From positions 62,001 to 126,000 of the forward strand of contig JASMDC010000004.1 of the NCBI GenBank assembly GCA_030753015.1: a stretch of DNA of 64,000 nt, read 5' to 3'. The translations under genes were made by a program, and so were the position numbers. The notes beneath the pieces are model-generated. The model saw only the letters and a list, made by a program, of their open reading frames with translations. It had not been told where the DNA came from and did not search any database. Source of the DNA: Candidatus Undinarchaeales archaeon (GTDB lineage: Archaea > SpSt-1190 > JASMDC01). Each line of letters starts with the position of its first letter. Positions within the stretch are counted from its first letter, which is position 1. This document shows positions 33,103 to 40,858 of the stretch, one piece after another.

Positions 33103-35208
33103 TCACCCCTCCACGGCATACACGGTCCTCGTCCCGAACTCGGCTTTCTTTCCCTTGTTCCACTGACTCGTGGGCCTCAGGTACCCCACCACCCTCGAGA
33201 AGACCTCCGCTCTGCGCCCGCAGGTGGGACAAGTCTCATGCTCGCCTGCAAGATAGCCATGAGTGGGGCAGACGCTGAAAGTCGGGGTGAAGGTAATATA
33301 GGGTAGGCGGTAGTTCTCGCAGAGCCGTCGGACCAGGAGCTTGACCGTGTCGGGGCTCAGGGGCATTTCACCTGCGAAGACGTGCAGGACCGTCCCCCCG
33401 GTGTACCGTGTCTGGAACTCGTCCTGCAGATCGAACGCCTCGAACACGTCGTCGGTGAAGTTCACGGGCAGGTGTGTGGAGTTGGTATAGAACGGCTCGG
33501 CCCCTTGGCCGTGGTGTTCCTCGTTGGCGCATATGATGGCGGGATGCTTCTCCTTGTCGGCCTTGGCAAGCCTGTAGGACGCTCCCTCCGCAGGGGTGGC
33601 CTCGAGGTTGTAGTTGTTCCCCGTCTCCTCCTGGAACGTCACGAGCTTCTCCCTCATTGCGTCAAGGACCTTGAGCGTGAAGGCATGCCCGCGCTCGCTT
33701 GCGATGTTTTCTCCGAACAGGTTCAAGCAGGCCTCGTTCATCCCAATGAGACCGATCGTCGAGAAGTGGTTCTTCCAGTATTCACCGAACCTTTCTTTGA
33801 TATGGTCGAGGTAATGCTTCGTATATGGATAGAGGTCGTTCTCCGTGAACTTCTCCAGCGCCTTCCTCTTTATCTCAAGGCTCTCCCTGGCCAGGACCAT
33901 CAGTGCGTCAAGGCGCTCCATGAACCCGTTCTCGTCATCGGCGAGAAAGCCGATCCTCGGCATGTTCAACGTGACCACACCGATGGAGCCTGTCAGTGGA
34001 TTGGCGCCGAAGAGCGCGCCTCCCCTCTTCTCCAGGACCCGGTTGTCCAGTCGTAGCCGGCAGCACATCGAGCGGGCGTCCTCGGGACTCATATCGGAAT
34101 TGATGAAGTTGGAGAAGTAGGGCACCCCGTACTTTGCCGTCATCTCCCACAATCCCTCCAACCGGGGATTTTCCCAGTCGAAATCCTTGGTGATGTTGTA
34201 GGTCGGGATCGGGAAGGTGAACACCCTCCCCTTGGCGTCCCCTTCCATCATCACTTCGAAGAGCGCTCTGTTGAAGATGTCCATCTCCTCTTGGAACTCC
34301 CGATAGGGCTCACTCTGCATGACGCCGCCGATAATGACGCCTTGATCGGAATAGGCGCTCGGCACCGTCAGGTCCAGGGAAAGGTTCGTGAAAGGCGTCT
34401 GGAAACCCACTCTCGTGGGAACGTTCACGTTGAAGACGAACTCTTGGAGGCACTGCTTGACCTCTTTATAATTCAGCCCATCGTACCGTATGAAGGGGGC
34501 CAGGAGGGTGTCGAAATTGGATAGTGCCTGTGCACCAGCGGCCTCACCTTGCAGCGTGTAGAAGAAGTTGACCACCTGTCCGAGAGCACTGCGAAAATGT
34601 CTAGCCGGATCGCTCTCCACCTTCCCCGGAACACCCCTGAATCCTTCCATCAGCAGTTGATGGAGGTCCCAGCCGACGCAGTAGACGGAGATGGTATTGA
34701 GATCATGGATGTGAAGGTCGCCGTTCACATGGGCCGCTCTCACCTCCGGCGGGTAGATGCTGTTCAACCAGTAGACCTTGCTGACCTCCGAGGATATGTA
34801 ATTGTTCAATCCCTGCAATGAGAAGGCCATGTTGCTGTTCTCGTTGACCTTCCAATCGTTCAGCTCGAGATACTGGTCCACGAGGTCAACTCCTGCCTTC
34901 TCTGCGATCTCCCGCATCCGTGCATGTTGCTCTCGGTACAGGATGTACGCTTTGGCCGTCATGCGGTAGGGGGATGACAGCAGCACCTCCTCGACGACGT
35001 CCTGCACCTCTTCCACCGTCGGGACCTTGTGGGTGATCACCTGCTGGACAAGGCTCAGGACCTTCAGCGTAAGCCGCTTGGCGACCACCTCGTCGAACTC
35101 GCCCGTGGCCTCCCCGGCCCGCCGGATGGCGACCGTTATCTTTGCAGGATCGAACTTCCGGATCTTCCCGTCCCTCTTCCTAATTCTCTTGAATACATGG
35201 GGGGCCAT
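33103..35208 (-). CDS. nrdD: Anaerobic (class III) ribonucleoside-triphosphate reductase
   Basis: This 701-residue glycyl-radical enzyme makes deoxynucleotides without oxygen. The N-terminal ATP-cone spans about residues 5-95, beginning VFKRIRKRDGKIRKFDPAKI. The catalytic barrel includes HVNGDLHIHDLNTISVYCVGWDL and NNYNLEATPAEGASYR. Near the C-terminus a Zn-binding site, CPTHGYLAGEHETCPTCG, is followed by the radical glycine in SRVVGYLRP and the conserved WNKGKKAEF. It is first in a two-gene operon with its activase. TATA-like strings lie 70-120 bases upstream. No class I or II reductase is seen, which fits an anaerobic lifestyle but does not exclude one elsewhere. Confidence 0.95.
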   Translation of the reverse strand: MAPHVFKRIRKRDGKIRKFDPAKITVAIRRAGEATGEFDEVVAKRLTLKVLSLVQQVITHKVPTVEEVQDVVEEVLLSSPYRMTAKAYILYREQHARMREIAEKAGVDLVDQYLELNDWKVNENSNMAFSLQGLNNYISSEVSKVYWLNSIYPPEVRAAHVNGDLHIHDLNTISVYCVGWDLHQLLMEGFRGVPGKVESDPARHFRSALGQVVNFFYTLQGEAAGAQALSNFDTLLAPFIRYDGLNYKEVKQCLQEFVFNVNVPTRVGFQTPFTNLSLDLTVPSAYSDQGVIIGGVMQSEPYREFQEEMDIFNRALFEVMMEGDAKGRVFTFPIPTYNITKDFDWENPRLEGLWEMTAKYGVPYFSNFINSDMSPEDARSMCCRLRLDNRVLEKRGGALFGANPLTGSIGVVTLNMPRIGFLADDENGFMERLDALMVLARESLEIKRKALEKFTENDLYPYTKHYLDHIKERFGEYWKNHFSTIGLIGMNEACLNLFGENIASERGHAFTLKVLDAMREKLVTFQEETGNNYNLEATPAEGASYRLAKADKEKHPAIICANEEHHGQGAEPFYTNSTHLPVNFTDDVFEAFDLQDEFQTRYTGGTVLHVFAGEMPLSPDTVKLLVRRLCENYRLPYITFTPTFSVCPTHGYLAGEHETCPTCGRRAEVFSRVVGYLRPTSQWNKGKKAEFGTRTVYAVEG

Positions 35209-35864
35209 TACAATCTTCCTCTAATCCCAAGGAATCGGGGATGAGTTCCGCCCGGGGGTGGGGGTGGGTGGAAATGTCCTTCTTCGAAGGGGATAAAGAT
35301 ACAATAATTGATTCTTTATATTTCCATGCTTGGGGTTGTTGAGTTGCCATTCTTCACCTGCGGAAATCGTGTTTGATTGGGCTGCGGGTCATCGGTTTTC
35401 AGAGTCTTTATAAACGTCACGGCCGCGTGTTAAGGTATCCCTATTGATACTATTTATTTAATAGTTATCGGGATTCTGTCGATTTTACATTCCCTGCGGC
35501 CGAGGCCGGCTGATTCATGGAGATTTTGATGGAATGGACCGCTCCCACGTTCCCACTGGGTTTGCAGTGGCCCAGTTAATGTGATCTCCGAGAGCGGCGC
35601 CTTTAGAGTCATTACATTGGATTTGAGGTAGATGAAGGCGTCCCATGAATCACTCTCAATGAGCGTCGCCTCTTTATTCCACCAGATGAAGGCCCTTGAG
35701 CATCCCTCCGGACAATAGTAGGCGGTTCAACGTTATATACAAAAGGAGGGTGGCATGCCGGTACTCAGGTGGATCTCGTACCTTTCGGATTTGGTTCCCC
35801 CCCGGGAAACACGATATTCATCCTACCCATGAATTTGTGGGCTTTCTAGATGCTCCGCCACTAG
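35209..35864. other. Gene-poor region with structured AT-rich segments
   Basis: These 656 bases hold no convincing gene. The first 120 bases contain the nrdD promoter. A plus-strand TATA-like TTTATAAACG at 35407-35416 is followed by two inverted repeats: GTATC/GATAC at 35435-35450 and CTATT/AATAG nearby. A further hairpin pairs CCACTG at 35553-35558 with CAGTGG at 35565-35570. At 35731-35757 a TATA-like GTTATATAC, an AGGAGGG and an ATG open a frame of only 25 codons. The region could hold an untranslated RNA or the decayed left part of the neighbouring insertion element, and I cannot choose between them. Confidence 0.4.
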
Positions 35865-36190
35865 GCTGCAACGGCCAGGGCGGAGCTGGTCGAGGTGGAA
35901 CCGAGGAACACGTCACGGATGTGCAGCCTGTGCGGGAACATCGTTCCCAGGGCGCGGATCAGCGCCCATCGGTGCCCGCATTGTGGGTCTGAGGAGCATT
36001 AGGACGTGAACGTCGCAGTGAACATTCTCGCAGAAACTAGGGCTGGACGAGCCCGAAGTCATGCCTGTGGAGATCCTGCCTCTACTCCCTCCCTGAACGC
36101 GGGGGCTAGCGGAGTCGACGAAACTGGAACTATACGCGGTTGTCCGCACGCCCGTGTGGTCACCGCTGGAAGCCCGTGGATTTATCCACG
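35865..36190 (+). pseudogene. TnpB (IS200/IS605-type) C-terminal remnant with internal stop
   Basis: The frame from 35865 reads ARAELVEVEPRNTSRMCSLC, then GNIVPRARISAHRCPHCG, then a TAG at 36000-36002, then DVNVAVNILAETRAG. This is the classic TnpB end: a four-cysteine zinc finger (CSLC and CPHC) and the DxN motif of RuvC-III. The stop replaces the residue just before the retained Asp. Downstream it continues with HACGDPASTPSLNAGASGVDE and SPWIYPRED, typical of archaeal TnpB tails. The N-terminal 250-300 residues are missing, so the element is dead. TnpB is the RNA-guided nuclease ancestor of Cas12. No tnpA is nearby. Confidence 0.85.
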
Positions 36191-36192
36191 GG
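36173..36192 (+). mobile_element. IS200/IS605-type right-end hairpin
   Basis: CCCGTGGA and TCCACGGG form a perfect eight-base stem around a TTTA loop. It lies at the 3' end of the tnpB remnant and inside its codons for SPWIYPRED. Subterminal hairpins at this position are what TnpA recognises in IS200/IS605 elements, and the same 3' segment encodes the guide-RNA scaffold in active TnpB loci. Its perfect stem beside a decayed gene suggests recent inactivation or retained function of the RNA end. The left end was not found. Confidence 0.65.
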
Positions 36193-36309
36193 AGGATGTC
36201 ACCTACAGTTTGACTTCAACGGCCCTTTGCGTCGGAATTCCTGCATCGTATCCTGGCGCTCATGGGATGCCAATGTCGGGAGGCCCGGTCGCCCATGCGA
36301 CTCCTACCA

Positions 36310-37557
36310 TCATTCCTGCTCGTGTTCGCACACGTCTCTGACGTCGTCCTGGGACAACGCCCGCCGCAGCTGCGCCGTGAGCACGGGTATCACCTCGTTC
36401 ACGTCCCCCACGATACCGAAGTCGGTGTGGTCGAAGATGGGGGCCTCCGGATCGTTGTTGATGGCCACGATGACCTCCGATGTCTGCATGCCCGCCATGT
36501 GCTGGACGGCACCGGAGATGCCGCAGGCGATGTAGAGCCGTGGGCTGACTGTCCTGCCGCTCAGTCCGACCTGATGTGCGTGATCGGTCCAACCCTCGTC
36601 CACCAGCGGCCGGCTCACGCCAACCACGCCCCCCAGGAGATCCGCAAGCTCCCGGAGCATCAACAGTCCCTTCCGGTCACCAAGACCGCGCCCGCCGGCG
36701 ACGACCACATCGGCGTCGACGATGCTCTCCTCCCGTACACCACAGACGATGTCAAGGACACGGATGCGCTCGGTGAGGCCGGACAGGTCGGACACCTGAC
36801 GCGCGATGTCGCCCTCGTGATGGGGGTTCGACAGCGGCCTGGGGAAGGTGCGCGGGCGCACGGTGGCCATCTGCGGCCGGCTGTCAGGGCAGACGATGGT
36901 GGCCATGACGTTGCCGCCGAAGGCGGGGCGCGTCTGGAGAAGGAGCCGTCGTCCCTCGTGCTCGCCAATTGCCAGACCGGTGCAGTCGGCCGTCAGTCCC
37001 GTTCGCAGTCGCACCGCCAGACGCGGGCCCAGGGATCTACCCAGGGAGGTGGCGCCGATCAGCAGGATGCTCGGACACACCTCGCCTACGAGCCCGGCCA
37101 TCGCCGCTGTGAGGGCTTCCACGCGGGGATTGGTGAGGCAAGGGTCGTCGAGCAGAAGGACGCGGTCGGCCCCCGACATCACCAGGGAGCTGGCCAGTCC
37201 TTCATCAACTGGTCCCGGCAGGGCGCACACCAGAGGCTCGGCCAGCTCGTCGGCCAGCTCCCGGCCCTTGCTCAGGAGCTCGAAGGCAACGTCCCGCACG
37301 GCATCACCATCGCGCTCGGCGAATACCATGACACCACATCCTTCGTCAGGTCCCCGGCGCGGGACGGCCTCGCGAAGGATGAGCGCCACCTCGGGACAGG
37401 CTTTGATGCACGCACCGCACAGGCGGCAGCTATCGTCGATGACGGGGTACGGATCCAGCAAGACCGAGCCGAAGGGGCAGACGTCGCGACACACGCCGCA
37501 TCGCGAGCACCGGTCGCGGTCCAGATCGATGGCGCCCTGATCCCTTTTGCCGCTCAT
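36310..37557 (-). CDS. etfA: Electron-transfer flavoprotein alpha subunit with N-terminal 2x[4Fe-4S] domain
   Basis: This 415-residue EtfA begins with a ferredoxin domain, CSRCGVCRDVCPFGSVLL and CRLCGACIKACPEVALIL. The EtfA nucleotide-binding part follows. The C-terminal FAD domain has VVAGGRGLGDRKGL, SRPLVDEGW, VGLSGRTVSPRLYIACGISG and AINNDPEAPIFDHTDFGIVGD. EtfA proteins with ferredoxin domains occur in bifurcating or confurcating ETFs, such as the lactate dehydrogenase ETF of acetogens. The ATG at 37557 overlaps the etfB stop (ATGA). It is the last gene of the operon with two glutamate synthase parts, so it probably supplies reductant from ferredoxin or another donor to the FMN barrel. Confidence 0.9.
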   Translation of the reverse strand: MSGKRDQGAIDLDRDRCSRCGVCRDVCPFGSVLLDPYPVIDDSCRLCGACIKACPEVALILREAVPRRGPDEGCGVMVFAERDGDAVRDVAFELLSKGRELADELAEPLVCALPGPVDEGLASSLVMSGADRVLLLDDPCLTNPRVEALTAAMAGLVGEVCPSILLIGATSLGRSLGPRLAVRLRTGLTADCTGLAIGEHEGRRLLLQTRPAFGGNVMATIVCPDSRPQMATVRPRTFPRPLSNPHHEGDIARQVSDLSGLTERIRVLDIVCGVREESIVDADVVVAGGRGLGDRKGLLMLRELADLLGGVVGVSRPLVDEGWTDHAHQVGLSGRTVSPRLYIACGISGAVQHMAGMQTSEVIVAINNDPEAPIFDHTDFGIVGDVNEVIPVLTAQLRRALSQDDVRDVCEHEQE

Positions 37558-38384
37558 AGGCCGCCATCCCCTACGATGCGCTGTTCGAGGAGCACCTGGA
37601 CGAGCCCGGAGACCGCGTCCTCGGGATCCCCGTCGAACACCCTGCCCCGTGCCCGCTTCGGCGGCGGGAACACACGTACTACGCGGGTCGGTGAGCCCGC
37701 GAGGCCCAGGCGCCGGATGTCCACGTCGAGGTCCTTGGCCGTCAGTACCTTGAAGGATCGCTCCCGGGCCGCCATCCATTGTTCGAGGTCGGGCATCCGC
37801 GGCTCATTGATCCCCTTGACGACGGTGACGAGGCAGGGGAGGTCCACCACGAGCGTCTCGACCCGAAGGTCCAGCTCCCGCTCCACGGTGAGCGCCCCTT
37901 CATCCGGCCCCGAGACGGACGTGACATAGCACACGTGGGGTATCGCCAGGAGCTCGGCCAGTCCCGGCCCCACCTGACCAGTGTCCCCGTCGGTCGTCTT
38001 GGTACCGCAGAGGATCAGGTCGAACCGGCCGCACGCCGCCACACCTCGGGCGAGCGTGTAGGATGTAGCGAGGGTGTCAGCGCCGGCGAAGGCCCGGTCG
38101 GAGAGGAGCACAGCGCGATCGCAGCCTAGGGCCAGCGCGTACCGTAGAGCGTGCTCTGCCTGGGGCGGGCCCATGCTCAGCGCGGTCACCTCAGCGCTGC
38201 ACCCCGTGGCCGCCAACCGCCCGCGTATGCGCACCGCTTCCTCGAGTGCATAGAGGTCGAAAGGGTTGAGCTGCGAGGCGACACCGGTGCGCTTCAGCGT
38301 CCCCGTCCCCTCGTCGGTCTCCACCGTCTCGGAGGCCGGCACCTGCTTGACACAGACAATGATGGAGAACGTATCGCCGGTCAC
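37554..38384 (-). CDS. etfB: Electron-transfer flavoprotein beta subunit
   Basis: This 276-residue EtfB has family motifs FSIIVCVKQVPASETVETDE, NPFDLYALEEAVRI and LALGCDRAVLLSD. The nucleotide-binding signature is CGTKTTDGDTGQVGPGLAELL, which in bifurcating ETFs surrounds the second FAD. A further segment DLPCLVTVVKGINEPRMP is typical of the beta subunit. The GTG start at 38384 overlaps the stop of the upstream glutamate synthase gene (GTGA), so the two are translationally coupled. Presence of both ETF subunits inside a glutamate synthase operon, with no acyl-CoA dehydrogenase gene, is the main clue to function. Confidence 0.9.
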   Translation of the reverse strand: MTGDTFSIIVCVKQVPASETVETDEGTGTLKRTGVASQLNPFDLYALEEAVRIRGRLAATGCSAEVTALSMGPPQAEHALRYALALGCDRAVLLSDRAFAGADTLATSYTLARGVAACGRFDLILCGTKTTDGDTGQVGPGLAELLAIPHVCYVTSVSGPDEGALTVERELDLRVETLVVDLPCLVTVVKGINEPRMPDLEQWMAARERSFKVLTAKDLDVDIRRLGLAGSPTRVVRVFPPPKRARGRVFDGDPEDAVSGLVQVLLEQRIVGDGGL

Positions 38385-40858
38385 GCGAGCACCTCCACCC
38401 GAGGGACGACCTTGCGGTACACCGCCTGCGGCGGGCAAAGGCGTCCGTCCACCGTGAGGAGCTCGCGCAGCGCAATGCCGAACAGCCGCTCGTTCTCCTC
38501 GAGGTAGGGTCTGATGAGCTCCCAGTCGTCGGCGGAGAGCTCGGTGAAGACGCCTCCGTTGAGCTGGCCCTCATCCAGCTGACTACGAGGATCGCGGATG
38601 TAGAGCGCGCCACCCGACGCGAGCGAGAACAGGTTCCCGCCGGAGAAGGGGGTGTCAAGCTCGTGCAGGGTGCCGTCTGGGAGGGCCGCAACGCCGTTGA
38701 GCACGGCGAAGCCGCCACCGGCAAGCGGATCGCCCGCCATGAAGCTCTCAGCCAGGTAGTCGAGGCAGGTGCCGTTGATGACCACCCGCGGACCCCCCAC
38801 GGCGTTGATAAGGGGACGGCCCGCGGCGTTGCCCCGCACGTAGACCTCGCCGCCCTTGGCGCCGTAGAGGAAGGTCTGTCCCACGTCCCCGTGGACCACC
38901 AGGCGTCCCGCGGCGAGGATCTGGCCCAACTGGTCCTGGCCATCGGCGTGGACGCGGACCTCGCCGTTCATGAGACCTGAGCCCAGGTAGTCGCCGGGGC
39001 TGCCGTACACGTCGATGATCACCGGCTCCTCCTGCCCCAAGAGCCCGCACCCCACGAACCGCTGGCCGCACAGGTCGAAGGCGATGATGTGCCGCCATCC
39101 GGCACGATAGGCGTCCACGATGGACCGGGAGAGGGAGTCTGGGCCCTCCATGGGATATCCCCTGCCGCGCACCACGAGGGTGGCTCCGGAGCCGGGTGGC
39201 GAGGGAACAGGGCCCGTCCCCGCGTGGCGGTGAAGCCCGCCCACGTCAGGTCCGGGGAGCACCATGGTGCGGAGGAGGAGGTCGTTGATCGCGCTCTCGA
39301 TGAGCGTCCGACGCCATCCTGGTGAGACGTGCGGCGTGTCTACCCCGCGGTCCAGGAGCAGGGTGAGGAGCCCGAGCACGGTCCGGGGTCCAGGTCCTTC
39401 GGTGTCGTGGGCACTCGCGGCGAGCCCGCTCAGCAGGCCGCGCAGTCCGTCACTGGTCGCCCCTGCAAGCAGCGGGCGGAGCCACAAGAAGGCGCTTTCG
39501 ACCCCGTTGCGTGCGAGGTGGGCCATCACCGTGTCCGCTGACGGGATGGATCCGTTACGGGAGGAGGGCGTTGCTCGCGGACAGTCCACCTCACCACCGT
39601 ACTTGTCGCGGCATACGAGCAGGCCGTCCTCCAGGGAGAACGCGAAGGCGCCACCATCGGTGTGGCTCCCGCCCCGGGCGTTCCAGTACAGGTCCGCCCG
39701 CGTCGGCACACCTGATCGCTCGCCGTGGATGTTCTCCAGCACGGCGTCGATGGCCTGCTTCTCGCTGGCGACGAGCCCGATATCCAGCTCCCCCCGCTGG
39801 AGGGCGAACACCTGGGGGCGGAGCATGGAGGTATCGGTGATGCCCACCAGCTGCAGCAGGCCCCGGTCCGGCTTGGCGCGCCCGATGATGAAGAACCACG
39901 GGCCGTCGGGCGAGCCATGGATGTGGGTGCGCTGGATGGCTGCGTACACCTCCTGCTTCCCTTCGGGCAGCATGAGGAAGTCACGCTCGGTGGTGGGGGC
40001 GAGCGCCTCGATGATGTACTCTAGCGGGTAGCCATACACTCTGTCCAGCAGGTCGAAGAGCTGGACGGACACCTCGGTGTCCGTGAGGAACAGGGGCGTC
40101 ATCCCGTGCTGTCCCAGATAGTCGCGCACGCTCTGGTAGTTGGCGAAGTCACCGTTGTGCACTAGCGCCTCGTTGAGGCCAATGAAGGGGTGGGCGCCAC
40201 CGGGGTGCCAGACCCTGCCCTTGGTTGGGTAGCGCTGGTGGGCGATCCAGAGTCGGGCGTGAAGGTCGCCCAGGCGGTAGTTGGTGATTACCTGCTCGGC
40301 GAACCCGACTATCTTGAACACCAGAAGGTCCCGCCCGTGACAGAGCACGAAGGCCTGCGGGTCCGGGCGGTCAGTGTAGTAGGCGGTGTTGAGGGCGAAG
40401 GAGTTGGCGTGGACGAAGGCGTCCTCCTGCGAACGGCGGTCCAGGTCCGCAAACCCCCGCTCCGCGACGAACGCAGCCAGCTGCTCCTCCCGTGGTCGAC
40501 AGAAGTACCGCCACACCTCGGGAGGCGGCACCTCCAGCCCCGGGACGTCATGCCAGTCATCGATGGCAGGCACCCGTTCGGACCGGGCCACTGCAAACGG
40601 CCCGAGGACGTGCCGGTCCTCGACCTCCTCCCGGCACTCTGGATCCAGGTAGGCCACCTGGACGAGGTAGTGGGAGCGCAGAACCTCGGGCGACACTCCC
40701 AGCTGTGCCGGATCGAGGCCGGCGGCCACGATACCACCGCCCTTACCGTTACCGCGGTTGTTCATCTGTCGGGCGGCCGCCTCCAGGTGCCGTCCGGCCA
40801 CGGGCTCGGAGGCCAGGAACCCCACGACCCCGCATCCGCCCTCGGCCGGCTGTCTCAA
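38381..40858 (-). CDS. Split glutamate synthase: class II amidotransferase plus GXGXG domain
   Basis: This protein of about 825 residues starts with a class II glutamine amidotransferase domain. The probable nucleophile is the Cys in QPAEGGCGVVGF, nine residues from the TTG start at 40858. Further motifs are LWIAHQRYPTKG, AHPFIGLNEALVHNGDFANY and FLTDTEVSVQLFD. The C-terminal 200 residues are the GXGXG beta-helix of glutamate synthase, with GSGLMNGEVRVHADGQDQLG and GAKGGEVYVRGNAAGRP. The central FMN domain is absent and lies in the preceding gene. The TTG overlaps that gene's stop (TTGA). The amidotransferase should release ammonia from glutamine for the barrel encoded by the partner. An eight-residue pre-Cys segment may be processed. 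Confidence 0.8.
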   Translation of the reverse strand: MRQPAEGGCGVVGFLASEPVAGRHLEAAARQMNNRGNGKGGGIVAAGLDPAQLGVSPEVLRSHYLVQVAYLDPECREEVEDRHVLGPFAVARSERVPAIDDWHDVPGLEVPPPEVWRYFCRPREEQLAAFVAERGFADLDRRSQEDAFVHANSFALNTAYYTDRPDPQAFVLCHGRDLLVFKIVGFAEQVITNYRLGDLHARLWIAHQRYPTKGRVWHPGGAHPFIGLNEALVHNGDFANYQSVRDYLGQHGMTPLFLTDTEVSVQLFDLLDRVYGYPLEYIIEALAPTTERDFLMLPEGKQEVYAAIQRTHIHGSPDGPWFFIIGRAKPDRGLLQLVGITDTSMLRPQVFALQRGELDIGLVASEKQAIDAVLENIHGERSGVPTRADLYWNARGGSHTDGGAFAFSLEDGLLVCRDKYGGEVDCPRATPSSRNGSIPSADTVMAHLARNGVESAFLWLRPLLAGATSDGLRGLLSGLAASAHDTEGPGPRTVLGLLTLLLDRGVDTPHVSPGWRRTLIESAINDLLLRTMVLPGPDVGGLHRHAGTGPVPSPPGSGATLVVRGRGYPMEGPDSLSRSIVDAYRAGWRHIIAFDLCGQRFVGCGLLGQEEPVIIDVYGSPGDYLGSGLMNGEVRVHADGQDQLGQILAAGRLVVHGDVGQTFLYGAKGGEVYVRGNAAGRPLINAVGGPRVVINGTCLDYLAESFMAGDPLAGGGFAVLNGVAALPDGTLHELDTPFSGGNLFSLASGGALYIRDPRSQLDEGQLNGGVFTELSADDWELIRPYLEENERLFGIALRELLTVDGRLCPPQAVYRKVVPRVEVLA

